Shown in pieces: positions 1-8,232 of a stretch of DNA of 27,379 bases. Every line of letters begins with the position of its first letter. Position 1 is the stretch's first letter. The notes under the pieces are model-generated. The model did not search any database, was not told where the DNA came from, and was given only the letters and a program-made list of their open reading frames with translations. The translations under genes were made by a program, and so were the position numbers. Source of the DNA: a virus; IMG/VR virus record IMGVR_UViG_3300025881_000067, positions 1 to 27,379 of that record, one strand, 5' to 3'.

Positions 1-614
1 CCCCCATAAGGAGCTATACCAGCAAGATCAAATTTAGTAAAAGATCCTTGTATTGCGTTTGTTGCTCCGTAAAAAAAACAAGAATCATCAGTTGACCAAG
101 TGTAAAGCCTATTTTTATGAACATTGCAACCGTCCAATTCTGTTGCTGTTAATCCTGTACCGTTTATAGTTGAATTGCTTAAACTTGTGCCATTATATAC
201 TTGAGGAGTGTTCACTCCATTAAATAATAATAAATTGCCATTCATGCTTACTGTTTGCCATCTGGCATTTGCAAATCCTGATCCTAAGTTGGTTATTGAG
301 GAGGGGTTTGTGACATCGTTTATTTCATCTGAATTTGCACAAATAAATTTTTTAATTGTACCATCTCTTAATTCTGCTAAAGTTTCTACATTACCATTTA
401 ATCCTGTTGCGTATTCTGAATATCCTTTTCTTGTTACTAATTTACCTTGTGAAGGAAACCAATTTCTCATCTCTGGAGCGTCTGTAGCTTCCATTTGCGA
501 TAAAGAATCTCTACTATTAAGACCACCAGTTGGTGCGGCAACATTAGTTCTTAATGCCTGCCCTACTCGCTCTTGTTGTAATCCTGGATATTGTCTTAAT
601 ATTTCTAATACCAT
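1..614 (-). CDS. Tail hub / packaged-DNA stabilisation-type protein (partial, 3' end off window)
   Basis: This open frame starts with ATG at 614 and runs off the left edge, so the C-terminus is missing. The visible 204 residues begin MVLEILRQYP and contain the stretch PTGGLNSRDSLSQM followed by NWFPSQGKLVTRKGY. That N-terminal signature (glycine-asparagine, then a 'NWFP..G.L..R.G' block) is common in podovirus virion proteins placed after the head-tail adaptor, in the position of P22 gp10. Later residues look beta-rich, as expected of a beta-propeller hub. It starts in a TAATG overlap with the stop of the adaptor gene, so the two are translationally coupled. The role in closing the portal channel is inferred from gene order and the N-terminal motif. 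Confidence 0.75.
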   Translation of the reverse strand, partial: MVLEILRQYPGLQQERVGQALRTNVAAPTGGLNSRDSLSQMEATDAPEMRNWFPSQGKLVTRKGYSEYATGLNGNVETLAELRDGTIKKFICANSDEINDVTNPSSITNLGSGFANARWQTVSMNGNLLLFNGVNTPQVYNGTSLSNSTINGTGLTATELDGCNVHKNRLYTWSTDDSCFFYGATNAIQGSFTKFDLAGIAPYG

Positions 615-1312
615 TAAATTGTTATAATTTCTGGATAACCAATTTTACCATTTCTTAATCTTGTTGCTTTGTGTCTGACGGTTTGCCTTCCTGCATTAAT
701 AGACATTCTTTCAGCTAGTGCTAAATTAGCTGTTCTTTGATCTTCTGCGTATGGTCTGCCTTGCACTTTTAACAAGTTCCAAGTTGCATCTAACTTTAAT
801 ATATATTCATCTATTACAGAAATATCTGTATCAGCAAGCCAGCTAGTTTGAGCAGCTCCTCCACTACTTTTTACTAGATTATTGCTTACATATTCAAAGA
901 CATACCCATTTGTTGAGGTTGGCGTAGGGTATATTAAGATTTCATTACTTCTGACCCTGTAATACTCTAAAACTGCCCCAGATCCTACTGTACTATTTAC
1001 CAACTCCCTCCAATCTTGAGGAGTGGTAGATCCAATCATTTCTCGCTTGGCAGTTGTATTCCAAAAAGAATTATTTACTATCCTGTCAAAATCACTAGGT
1101 AAGTTATAATTATTTTGAGATGCAACCGCATTAAAACTGTATTCTTTTAACAACTCTTGCCAGTAATAAGATCTAGCAAGGTTGATTATTGATCTTTTAA
1201 GCACCTCCAAGACTTGAACAGCAACTGTTTGGTTGTTACCTATAATTGTTGTTGGCACTGTCGCAGACTTAGTCTGTTGCAGTATTTCTTGCGCGATACT
1301 TAAAAGTGTCAT
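614..1312 (-). CDS. Head-tail adaptor (P22 gp4 / tail tubular A type)
   Basis: A 232-residue protein with an all-alpha start (MTLLSIAQEILQQ..) and the pattern LARSYYWQELLKEYSF...NYNLPSDFDRIV, then a central block YYRVRSNEILIYPTP and a helical end. This arrangement is typical of the head-tail adaptors that dock under the portal in short-tailed phages; the 'Y.LP.DF.RI' and 'I.PTP' motifs are the recognisable parts. It sits after the coat and decoration genes and before the hub-type gene, the expected place. Both ends are TAATG overlaps (start at 1312 with the gene before, stop at 614 with the gene after), so the three genes form one translational unit. The function is by family pattern and order. 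Confidence 0.75.
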   Translation of the reverse strand: MTLLSIAQEILQQTKSATVPTTIIGNNQTVAVQVLEVLKRSIINLARSYYWQELLKEYSFNAVASQNNYNLPSDFDRIVNNSFWNTTAKREMIGSTTPQDWRELVNSTVGSGAVLEYYRVRSNEILIYPTPTSTNGYVFEYVSNNLVKSSGGAAQTSWLADTDISVIDEYILKLDATWNLLKVQGRPYAEDQRTANLALAERMSINAGRQTVRHKATRLRNGKIGYPEIITI

Positions 1313-1620
1313 TATTTTTTATTTAAAAAGTTTCGTAAATCAATAAAAACTTGATAAGCCTTTGGAAATCTTTTTTTATCTTCTATAAAAAAACTATCTC
1401 CTAATTTATTAGTAAATTTTTGTTCTCCTGTAGGTCTTATTAATTTTGTATATTTATCATTATAATTATAAATAGATATATATTCTTTTACAATTTCGTT
1501 ATTATTCTTTGTTTTTATTGATTTTTCAAAAAACGCTACATTCCACCCGCTTTCATTGATAAATTCCGCCTTATCTTTACTAACTATAGTTTCGCCTTTT
1601 TTTAACTCTCTTTTTGTCAT
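1312..1620 (-). CDS. Hypothetical protein in head operon
   Basis: A 102-residue basic protein that I do not recognise. It begins MTKRELKKGETIV and has a middle part rich in asparagine, lysine and tyrosine (YISIYNYNDKYTKLIR) and a C-terminal helix ending FLNKK. No signal peptide, membrane segment or cysteine motif is seen. It lies between the decoration protein and the head-tail adaptor, with its stop in a TAATG overlap with the adaptor start. The position would fit a small head-completion or assembly protein, but nothing in the sequence proves it. The real start could only be this ATG or a later one, because a hairpin lies just upstream. Confidence 0.7.
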   Translation of the reverse strand: MTKRELKKGETIVSKDKAEFINESGWNVAFFEKSIKTKNNNEIVKEYISIYNYNDKYTKLIRPTGEQKFTNKLGDSFFIEDKKRFPKAYQVFIDLRNFLNKK

Positions 1621-1634
1621 ATTTTTTTAATTAA

Positions 1635-1658
1635 GTTAGGGGTTTTTACTCCCCTAAC
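1635..1658 (-). terminator. Stem-loop after decoration gene
   Basis: An 8-base perfect inverted repeat (GTTAGGGG / CCCCTAAC) with an 8-base loop lies six bases past the stop of the decoration gene. On the transcribed minus strand it is followed by TTAATTAAAAAAA rather than a T run, so it is not a textbook rho-independent terminator. A partial terminator or a 3' stabilising hairpin that sets the ratio of decoration protein to downstream proteins is more likely. Confidence 0.6.
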
Positions 1659-1663
1659 AGGTT

Positions 1664-2167
1664 TTAGTTGTCTTTACCGTCTCTAACAAAAGGTCTTGCA
1701 ATCTCTAATTCTGCTAAACCAGTCGATGGAGTGTCAATAGCAGAAGCTCCCTTGCAATTACTTATGTAATCACCAGCAACATCAGCGTCATCAATAGTAC
1801 CTGCTGTTGAGGTCAAATAGCAATCAGCATTATCAGCAAAAGAAGCTGCTACTTTACCAACTGCTTTACCGCTGATCTGATACCAACCATATTGGTTAGC
1901 TATATTAATAGATAATGCAAAAGCTACTGAACCGATTGCATTTGCAGAGGCTAAAGTTGTTGAATAATCATCAGGATTATATACAACTGCTGAACCAACA
2001 ACTGTTGATGCAACACCTTTTAAATAAATAAACTCACCAGTACCATAATCAGTATCTGCTTTATCTACTGCTTTAATAATAGTTCCTAAAGGAAGATTTT
2101 TAACTGTTGAAGTTTCATCTATCTTTTGTGGATTTATTGTGTTTTCTATACTTTTAAAATTTGACAT
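1664..2167 (-). CDS. Capsid decoration protein
   Basis: A 167-residue acidic protein directly downstream of the coat gene. The segment GEFIYLKGVASTVVGSAVVY followed by YNPDDYSTTLASANAIG and a glycine/valine/alanine-rich beta pattern is characteristic of small head proteins found next to the coat gene in many phages (decoration or head-stabilising proteins). It has no signal peptide or metal site. It is flanked on both sides by strong stem-loops (1635-1658 and 2183-2201), which suggests its mRNA is separately stabilised, as expected of a product needed in hundreds of copies. The family assignment is by motif memory, and the role is inferred from position. Confidence 0.75.
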   Translation of the reverse strand: MSNFKSIENTINPQKIDETSTVKNLPLGTIIKAVDKADTDYGTGEFIYLKGVASTVVGSAVVYNPDDYSTTLASANAIGSVAFALSINIANQYGWYQISGKAVGKVAASFADNADCYLTSTAGTIDDADVAGDYISNCKGASAIDTPSTGLAELEIARPFVRDGKDN

Positions 2168-2182
2168 TATTTGAAATATTGC

Positions 2183-2201
2183 GAGGGGGATTGCCCCCCT
2201 C
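2183..2201 (-). terminator. GC-rich stem-loop between coat and decoration genes
   Basis: GAGGGGG and CCCCCTC pair around a 5-base loop in the 41-base gap between the coat stop and the decoration start. It is one of the few GC-rich spots in the window. No T run follows on the minus strand, so it is probably a stabilising or attenuating hairpin rather than a full terminator. Confidence 0.6.
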
Positions 2202-2208
2202 TTGTTAA

Positions 2209-3168
2209 TTAGTCTATCATTACACCATGTACTCTTGCATTATCAATAGTTAGGTTCATTAAACCTGTCATTGGTAATACATAAACATCTTGGTTTACTG
2301 GTCTAGTTACTTCCCCTTTTTCCAAGAAGTCTCCTAAATGTTTTAACTTAATATGTTGAGAATTTAAGAAATACATATGATTAGCAGGACATTCTGGATC
2401 ATAGTAAACATCAGCTCCTTTGTATTGTAATACATCGAAACCTGCGTCAGCTAATTTACTGCTAGCTACTCTTTGGATAGTCTGTAAAGAATCTTCATAA
2501 AATCCAAAGTTTATATCATCAGCAGTTATCAAATCAATCTGTTTACCAGCTTGAGCTTGACATCTTCTGTAAAGGCTATTCATTGCTTTTCGAATAGTTG
2601 TTGCGTCTTTAGTTACTGACTCTACTGAAAAATCATAGATTTTGTTTCTAAAAAAAGCACCTTCTGTCGAAGATCTATCGATACCGCCTACCGTTCCAGA
2701 TGTTGGGTCATCAGCAACTAATAATTGCAAACCGCCAATTTCTTGACCACCTGTTCCAGTGCCATCTGAATAAATAGCAGATCCAAGTGTATTTTTAATT
2801 GAGCTTTCTAAGTTTTTAATTTTCTCCTCCATTAAATTTGCAATTCTCTCTTTACCAGAGTTTTGCTTCATTTCCTTGCCAGACATTGAAATAGTACCAG
2901 TAATGATTTTTTGTTCAAAATCTGCTGCAGTAATGACATCTTGGATAGTAGTGTCAAAAGTATCAAATTCACCCTGAAATTGTACTGTTCCATTTGAAGA
3001 ATAAGTTAGATTTTCTCTAAAAGCTACACCACCAGATTCTTTAATTACATTTCCCTTTTCTTTTAGTCTTATAAATAAAGGGTGAAAATTTTCGATATTG
3101 TCAATAACTTCTTTTCTATAGTTATGTAATGTCGTTGTCAATATCTCCGAAATATTAGGATTAGTCAT
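2209..3168 (-). CDS. Major capsid (coat) protein
   Basis: A 319-residue protein placed right after the scaffold and before the decoration gene. It begins MTNPNISEILTTTLHNYRKE, then has a helical domain with the motif QEIGGLQLLVADDPTSGTVGGIDRS, followed by FFRNKIYDF and a C-terminal part with VYYDPECPANHMYFLN and HLGDF. The 'IGGL..LV.DDPT.GTVGGIDRS' block with a C-terminal 'MYFLN' strand is typical of one class of HK97-fold coat proteins. The length fits a T=7 head. It should be one of the most abundant products; the promoter at 4098-4126 ahead of the scaffold gene would serve both. Confidence in the coat role is high from motif plus order. Confidence 0.88.
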   Translation of the reverse strand: MTNPNISEILTTTLHNYRKEVIDNIENFHPLFIRLKEKGNVIKESGGVAFRENLTYSSNGTVQFQGEFDTFDTTIQDVITAADFEQKIITGTISMSGKEMKQNSGKERIANLMEEKIKNLESSIKNTLGSAIYSDGTGTGGQEIGGLQLLVADDPTSGTVGGIDRSSTEGAFFRNKIYDFSVESVTKDATTIRKAMNSLYRRCQAQAGKQIDLITADDINFGFYEDSLQTIQRVASSKLADAGFDVLQYKGADVYYDPECPANHMYFLNSQHIKLKHLGDFLEKGEVTRPVNQDVYVLPMTGLMNLTIDNARVHGVMID

Positions 3169-3210
3169 TTTTAAAATTTATTAAAATTATTATTAATAAA
3201 TGTTTAAAGA

Positions 3211-4068
3211 TTATGCAAAAAGTTCAGAAATAGCCTTATAGTTTAGCTCTTTAGCGGAAAGGTTTTTATTGCCACTGCCTACGCTAGGAGAATATTTTTT
3301 ATTTTTCTTCACTTTCTCAAGAGCTTCTTTTTGTTTAATCTTCTCTTTTAAAAGTAATTCTTGCCTTTGCTCTCCTTCTAATTCATCATCAAGTAACACT
3401 GCTTTATTATATGCCTTTTCTAAGGTCATTGTGCCGTTTTGATCTGCCTGGAATAACAAAGACATATTCTTTCTAACTCTTTCAAAATAAGGATGTTTTA
3501 AACTTCCATCTTCATTTTGACTTTGTGCAAAGCTTGTTAATTCTTTTTGCACCGTTTGAGCTTGGCTTACCGCCTCCTGTTCCTTTAACTCTTGCAATTG
3601 TCTCTCAACATTTTCAAGTTGTTTTTTTTGCTTTAGCTCTTGCTCTGTTAGATATTCATCTTCATCTTCTGCAACAGGGTTATTTTGCTTCGAGGTTAAC
3701 TCCTCTAATTTTGTTCGCATTTCTGCCAACTCTTTCCTAGTATTCCCGAGTTCAAGACTTCTACGATCAAAATCTACTCTTCTTTTTTTGGTAGCTTCTA
3801 CTGCTTCTTGTCTTAATTCAGGGTCTTTAATTTTTTTGACGAGTTCTTTTTCTTCCTTAGTCCAACCGCTGGTTAATCTAATAAATTTAAGTTCCTCCTC
3901 CGGATCTTCTGATTCTTCGGTTGGTGCGTTTTCTGCATCAACTTCTGTATCATTATTTTCAGTATTGTTTTCTTGAACAGTTTCTTGATTCTCAGTTTCT
4001 TGAGTTTCGGTACTCTCTTCCAGAATTTCAGCTAATGAATCGCTGTTTTTTTCTAATGTATCTGACAT
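3211..4068 (-). CDS. Capsid scaffolding protein
   Basis: A 285-residue protein with no globular look: residues 1-60 are extremely acidic (glutamate, asparagine, threonine; for example TETQETENQETV), the middle is a long charged coiled coil (ELGNTRKELAEMRTKLEELT, QLENVERQLQELKEQEA), and the C-terminus is basic (KEKIKQKEALEKVKKNKK). This acidic-head, coiled-coil, basic-tail design, between portal and coat genes, is the hallmark of tailed-phage scaffolds: the basic C-terminal end binds coat during procapsid assembly and the protein is later expelled. It is the first gene after the late promoter at 4098-4126 and is separated by 42 bases from the coat gene. Confidence 0.88.
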   Translation of the reverse strand: MSDTLEKNSDSLAEILEESTETQETENQETVQENNTENNDTEVDAENAPTEESEDPEEELKFIRLTSGWTKEEKELVKKIKDPELRQEAVEATKKRRVDFDRRSLELGNTRKELAEMRTKLEELTSKQNNPVAEDEDEYLTEQELKQKKQLENVERQLQELKEQEAVSQAQTVQKELTSFAQSQNEDGSLKHPYFERVRKNMSLLFQADQNGTMTLEKAYNKAVLLDDELEGEQRQELLLKEKIKQKEALEKVKKNKKYSPSVGSGNKNLSAKELNYKAISELFA

Positions 4069-4097
4069 AAAAATATTTAAAGATAATTATTTTAATT

Positions 4098-4143
4098 AGA
4101 ATAGGTTATGTAAAATTAATTGTCAAGGTTATGTAAAATTAAT
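4098..4143 (-). promoter_or_regulatory. Late promoter with a double 17-base repeat
   Basis: Read on the minus strand, TTGACA (4126-4121) and TATTCT (4103-4098) are 17 bases apart, a good sigma70-type promoter 30 bases before the scaffold start. The whole spacer is the 17-mer whose plus-strand form is GGTTATGTAAAATTAAT (4104-4120), and an identical second copy (4127-4143) abuts the -35 box. The copies are 23 bases apart, about two helical turns. A third, near-identical copy lies before the portal gene (6499-6513). A regulator binding site for late genes is inferred. Confidence 0.7.
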
Positions 4144-4378
4144 AATCTTTTATATGGCAATTATTCACTTTTAAATGATTTAAGTATCCGTTTTTTGTAG
4201 TGTAAACTTTATTATCAACATGGCTTTCAATTCCTCCATGCTTAGAGATATAACCGTCTATTGTCAAATCTTCTCCAGAAGCAGGCATCTTTCTTTGTTT
4301 TGACGCTCCGCCTTTTCCGTATCCATCAAATACCCATTGTTTTTTCCCGTCTATAGTTTTTAAAACTTTTCTAGTCAT
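4139..4378 (-). CDS. Small hypothetical protein between portal and scaffold
   Basis: A 79-residue basic protein that I do not recognise. It begins MTRKVLKTIDGKKQWVFDGY and contains GKGGASKQRKMPASGEDL; a single cysteine lies near the C-terminus (NNCHIKDY). It overlaps the 3' end of the portal gene by 8 bases, so it is probably co-translated with it. Its own 3' end runs into the second late-promoter repeat (4127-4143), so the portal transcript must read through that site. The role is unknown; small genes at this place are often head-assembly accessories. Confidence 0.65.
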   Translation of the reverse strand: MTRKVLKTIDGKKQWVFDGYGKGGASKQRKMPASGEDLTIDGYISKHGGIESHVDNKVYTTKNGYLNHLKVNNCHIKDY

Positions 4379-6470
4379 TTTTTATTTGTTCGTTGAGTCT
4401 TTGGGTTCTATTTTCAATTACCTGCTCTGCTGTTGGTGCGACCTTTTCCAGTGTTTTTGCTTGGCGATCTGCTGCTTTGTTTGCGTCTTCAAAATCAATT
4501 TTATCGTCAAATTGCCTTTGGTTTTGTAAAACTCTTGCTTTTTCAATATCTATCTTTTGTTGTTCTAAATTAATTTTAGCCTTTTCACTTTCTACTTTAA
4601 ACTGGAACTCTCTTTCTTGTCTTTCGTTTTCTGCTTGTGCCAACACTTCTTCTTGTGAAGGCTGCTCCTCTTCTTTCGCCTCTTCTGGCTTAGATAGTAA
4701 AAACTCCTCCAGATTTCTACCTACTTTAAAAGGTCTTGCTATAAACCCTAAAAACTCGTTAAAAGCATCTGGCTGTAATATTCCAGCTTGCACCAAAGGG
4801 GTAAATTGACTTGCAAAGTTTGTTACACTACTAATAAATTCAAATCTTTCGGTCTTTTCTCTTTGTTGGTCAACCTCAATAGTGCTGTCAGTTTCAATAT
4901 CTATTGAAAAAGATCTTAAAACATCATCTTTTAATATTTCATCTATTTTTTTTACTTGGTCTATCTCCATTGCAAAGCCTTTCAATTCGTTTTGTGCAAT
5001 TTTCATAGTCTTATCAAATCCTTTTTTGGCTTGTTGTTTTAATAATTCTACTTGTTGCACTTTTTCTGCACCTGGCAAATTTTCTGGCAAGTTGTTTACT
5101 GCTTCTTGTAATAGCATGTTTTGGTTGTCTTGTGCTGTTTCTGCAATATCTTTTAAACTTACTATTTGGCAACCAGAAATTTTTGCCAACTCTTCTATTC
5201 TGTAGTTTTCGCAAATTAACTCTGCCATAATTTCCATAGTGTCTTTTATCATAATGGCGTTAGCTTTCTGTAAAGGTTGGATTCTACTAATAGCAAAATC
5301 GCCCTTGAGTCTTTGTGCTGTTGCCGTCTCGCTCGCTATACTTACACCCCTAACAATATCAGATAAGCCCGTAATTTCTCTTATATTATTAATAATTTGT
5401 GCTTTTTGTTGTGTTAAAATGGTTATAGTGTTAGCAATAGGAACTATATCTTTTATATAAATTTGATTTTTAATATCTACGGTTGCACCTCCAGACATAG
5501 GAGCAAAGTCCCCGTCTTCTCCATTAAATAAATTTTGGACATCTTCATTTTCTGCGACTGAATTATAAACGCCTGTATATTTTATTTGCTCCGTTAAAGA
5601 CCTTATTCTTTCATCTAAAATATTTAATTCTTCAGCCTGTGATTTATACATCCTATATAAAGGTATAGGCAATAATGAACTAGGATCGCTGTCGGTGCCT
5701 ACTGGTCTGGCTATAGGGAAGAAATTGCTTAAATTATAAGGGTTTTGATCTACTTGGATAATCTTTTCTTGTGTGTACCATAATACCTGATCGTTTACCT
5801 TGTCCCAGATTTCCCAAATTTCTAAAGTTTCCAGTTTTCCATCATTGTCCGTTGAATCTGGCTCTAAGTCTTTTGCATCTTCGCCAAACAATTCCAATAA
5901 TTCTGCTTGTGTTTTATAAGACCTAAAAGCTAACCAATTTAAATCGTCCCAACTGGTCGCTGTGTAATCTGTTATAAAATTTTTATATTCTATTCTTTTT
6001 AAGAAGATTTTTTTGTTGCTTTCGTCCAGAATTTCTTCTCCCTCTTCGGTTTTTACAACTTCTCCCTCTTCCATGTAAACACGAACCAAACCACGCCCAT
6101 TAATTAAAAAGTCTTTTCTTGCTTTACTAAAAATTGTATCTGCTTTTGTTGTTTCTAAAAAAAAGGTTGTGACTCTTTCTAAAATTTCACTTGCAATTTT
6201 AGCCTCCTCATTTTCATCTTTAAATCTTCTTGTTATATTAGGCTTGGGTAGTTTTGAATACACTAAAGGGGCTAATGTTTCGGTATTGGCATATAATATA
6301 TTATACCTGTTTACATCTTCCACATTATACTGATCTTTATAAATATTTTCATATTTTTTAGATTCTCTAAAATATTTTTCATGAAATATTAAACATTTTT
6401 CAATTTCTTTTTTCCAGATCTCGTGTAAATCTGATTTTTGTTTTGATTTCTTTTGGTCTTCGTTGCTCAT
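4371..6470 (-). CDS. Portal protein (P22-like)
   Basis: A 699-residue protein, close to the ~725 residues of P22-type portals, which form the dodecameric DNA entry channel and dock the terminase. Visible parts: a helical start (EIWKKEIEKCLIFHEKYFRES), the clip/stem region with NLSNFFPIARPVGTDSDPSS and LLPIPLYRMYKSQAEELN, then the segment IREITGLSDIVRGVSIASET that is very typical of this portal class (a 'TGlsdi.RG.s...etA' helix). The last ~100 residues are a long glutamine/glutamate/alanine-rich coiled coil (AEEEQPSQEE..., KINLEQQKIDIEKARV), matching the barrel extension of P22-like portals. It follows the large terminase gene after a 57-base gap holding a late-promoter repeat. Confidence 0.9.
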   Translation of the reverse strand: MSNEDQKKSKQKSDLHEIWKKEIEKCLIFHEKYFRESKKYENIYKDQYNVEDVNRYNILYANTETLAPLVYSKLPKPNITRRFKDENEEAKIASEILERVTTFFLETTKADTIFSKARKDFLINGRGLVRVYMEEGEVVKTEEGEEILDESNKKIFLKRIEYKNFITDYTATSWDDLNWLAFRSYKTQAELLELFGEDAKDLEPDSTDNDGKLETLEIWEIWDKVNDQVLWYTQEKIIQVDQNPYNLSNFFPIARPVGTDSDPSSLLPIPLYRMYKSQAEELNILDERIRSLTEQIKYTGVYNSVAENEDVQNLFNGEDGDFAPMSGGATVDIKNQIYIKDIVPIANTITILTQQKAQIINNIREITGLSDIVRGVSIASETATAQRLKGDFAISRIQPLQKANAIMIKDTMEIMAELICENYRIEELAKISGCQIVSLKDIAETAQDNQNMLLQEAVNNLPENLPGAEKVQQVELLKQQAKKGFDKTMKIAQNELKGFAMEIDQVKKIDEILKDDVLRSFSIDIETDSTIEVDQQREKTERFEFISSVTNFASQFTPLVQAGILQPDAFNEFLGFIARPFKVGRNLEEFLLSKPEEAKEEEQPSQEEVLAQAENERQEREFQFKVESEKAKINLEQQKIDIEKARVLQNQRQFDDKIDFEDANKAADRQAKTLEKVAPTAEQVIENRTQRLNEQIKND

Positions 6471-6498
6471 GATTCTTATAGTAAATAACTTTTTTCTA

Positions 6499-6525
6499 GG
6501 TTATGTAAAATTAGATAAAAGTCAA
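6499..6525 (-). promoter_or_regulatory. Candidate late control site before portal gene
   Basis: The gap between the terminase stop (6528) and the portal start (6470) contains, on the minus strand, TTGACT (6525-6520) and then a third copy of the late repeat (plus strand GGTTATGTAAAATTA, 6499-6513). The best -10 box at the normal distance is poor (TAACCT), unlike the site at 4098-4126, so activity may depend on a protein bound at the repeat. The repeated motif is seen directly; the role is inferred. Confidence 0.5.
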
Positions 6526-6527
6526 GT

Positions 6528-7997
6528 TTATTCATAGTTCTTGTTTTTCTTTCCTTTTCTTACCTGGTGCGGGTTAAAGTTTTCCCAGAAATCTTGTGTT
6601 GGATCTGGTAAAGCCTCTTTTATGTCTATTGTTATAGGTCTTGACATTGCTATATATCTGGCTACATCCAATAAATGGTCTTCTAGTGCTGTGTCTAAGT
6701 CCTCTGGCTTCGTTCTGTCATATTGCATTATCGGCAGTGTTCTTATTAAGTTTTTACAATCTTCAGTAATATACATTAGTGGTCTACCGTCTTTCCCTGT
6801 CAATCTTGTTCTTATTTGTTGCCAACCTGCTACCCTTTTATTGTCGGCTCTTTCATAAATACAGCCATATTTTGCCAACTCTTCGGCCTGTGTCATTCCC
6901 ATATTTTTTTTACTTTCATCAAAAATTGCTGGATCTGCTACCTGTCTGTTCATCTTTTCTTTTCCTTGTCTTTCCATTGTGTTTTTTGCTATTTCTGGCA
7001 ACTCCATTTTTAAACCTTTATTGGGCTTCCCTGTCCATCCGTAATATTCACGATAAAAAATTAAACTACCACGAGGTAATGAGATTTCTTTTCCTCCAAT
7101 GTTTATTAAACTTCCATCACTTATAGCCGCCCACAATACACCAAAGGGTGCAGAATAGCCCCAGTCAAAACCTCGTATTTTAAACCAATCTTTTGGTATT
7201 TCAAACCTTGGTATTATATGAGTATCTTTATTAAAGGTATCAAAATAAGCCCCCTCGATAGCATCCCAATCGCCATCTAGCATTGCCCTGGCTAATGCAC
7301 CACCTAAGCCTAGCAACTTATGCTTGTAATTAGGGTCACTTTGTGTCATTGTCGGGTTGTCGTTTAATTTTGCCGGTATAAACTGCCTTGTCATTCCTCC
7401 TTCCTCTGGATCCATCTCGTAAATTTTTAAAGGGTCTTTATTGTCTATAAATTCACTTTTTACAAATTCATGTCCCACTCCACCAGGGTTTGATCCGCAA
7501 ATTATTCTTGGTAATGTTCGAGGTAAAAAATCTGGTGTGTTTGCAGGATATACAAGTCCCGCCGTTCTGCATCTTGCTCTAAGAAATTTATATATAAAGT
7601 CTGTAAAGTGAGTTAACTCATCTATTAGTAAAATATCTATTTCCGCACCCTGATAATTGTAAACATCTTTCTCATGTTGGCAATGACATAAGTGGATCAT
7701 GGAACCGTTTTTAAAAGCAATTTTACCAGTCGATTCATTAATTTTTACTATTTTTTTTTCAATCAGTGGTGATAAAATGTTTAAAAATCCATTTTTACCG
7801 TATAAATGATTTTTTTTTAAATCTTCCGTTTTCCTTCTAAATAAATAAATTTGTATGTTAGGAATAAAGCCTGCATAAGCTATTGCTAAAGTTCTCATGC
7901 AGTGAGACTTGCCCCCACCTGCTGCCCCTCCATATAAAATTTCAGTTGCCTTACTTGTTAAGCATAATGTTTGTTTATAATGTAAATTAAACTCCAT
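6528..7997 (-). CDS. terL: Terminase large subunit
   Basis: A 489-residue packaging motor protein with both enzyme domains visible. The N-terminal ATPase has a Walker A motif GGAAGGGKS (residues 23-31), the arginine-rich strand YLFRRKTEDL, and a Walker B with catalytic glutamate ILLIDELTHF (D126, E127); a coupling-type motif IICGSNPGGVGHEF follows. The C-terminal RNase H-like nuclease begins at FDWGYSAPFG (around residue 275), with further acidic residues in ADPAIFDESKK and EDHLLDVARY. The length matches P22-class TerL (~500). It pumps DNA through the portal, whose gene follows directly. Its start overlaps the preceding 81-residue gene by 11 bases. Confidence 0.95.
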   Translation of the reverse strand: MEFNLHYKQTLCLTSKATEILYGGAAGGGKSHCMRTLAIAYAGFIPNIQIYLFRRKTEDLKKNHLYGKNGFLNILSPLIEKKIVKINESTGKIAFKNGSMIHLCHCQHEKDVYNYQGAEIDILLIDELTHFTDFIYKFLRARCRTAGLVYPANTPDFLPRTLPRIICGSNPGGVGHEFVKSEFIDNKDPLKIYEMDPEEGGMTRQFIPAKLNDNPTMTQSDPNYKHKLLGLGGALARAMLDGDWDAIEGAYFDTFNKDTHIIPRFEIPKDWFKIRGFDWGYSAPFGVLWAAISDGSLINIGGKEISLPRGSLIFYREYYGWTGKPNKGLKMELPEIAKNTMERQGKEKMNRQVADPAIFDESKKNMGMTQAEELAKYGCIYERADNKRVAGWQQIRTRLTGKDGRPLMYITEDCKNLIRTLPIMQYDRTKPEDLDTALEDHLLDVARYIAMSRPITIDIKEALPDPTQDFWENFNPHQVRKGKKNKNYE

Positions 7998-8232
7998 TCG
8001 CTTTTCTTAATAAACTCTTAACAGATATTAAAATATTATTTTCTGCTTCTTTAATTGTTAGCTTGCTATTATCTGTTGTAATGCACGAATAAATATCATC
8101 GCTCATATTGTTTATGTACGATTTCGGTAGGGTGTAAATTTTTAAATTAAAAACTTTATATTTTTTTAGGTGTGTCTTAAAATCTGATATTTTTAAATTA
8201 TTTATCTTTTTTAATACTTCTAGGTTTTTCAT
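7987..8232 (-). CDS. Hypothetical protein between terminase genes
   Basis: An 81-residue basic protein that I do not recognise: MKNLEVLKKINNLKISDFKT at the start, then KYKVFNLKIYTLPKSYINNM and a helical end (KEAENNILISVKSLLRKANG). It lies between the small and large terminase genes and overlaps the large terminase start by 11 bases, which argues that it is translated. It shows no membrane or metal motif. It could be a packaging accessory or a small regulator. Confidence 0.65.
   Translation of the reverse strand: MKNLEVLKKINNLKISDFKTHLKKYKVFNLKIYTLPKSYINNMSDDIYSCITTDNSKLTIKEAENNILISVKSLLRKANGV

Noticed and set aside
208-627. Plus-strand open frame of 139 codons
   Set aside because: It is the opposite strand of the tail-hub-type gene, whose minus frame is continuous with a recognisable N-terminus; the plus translation shows no domain.
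1635-1658. Rho-independent terminator
   Set aside because: No T tract follows on the transcribed minus strand; listed as a stem-loop of uncertain role instead.
6779-7126. Plus-strand hydrophobic frames opposite the large terminase
   Set aside because: Phenylalanine/leucine richness is the reverse of lysine/glutamate codons in the terminase gene.
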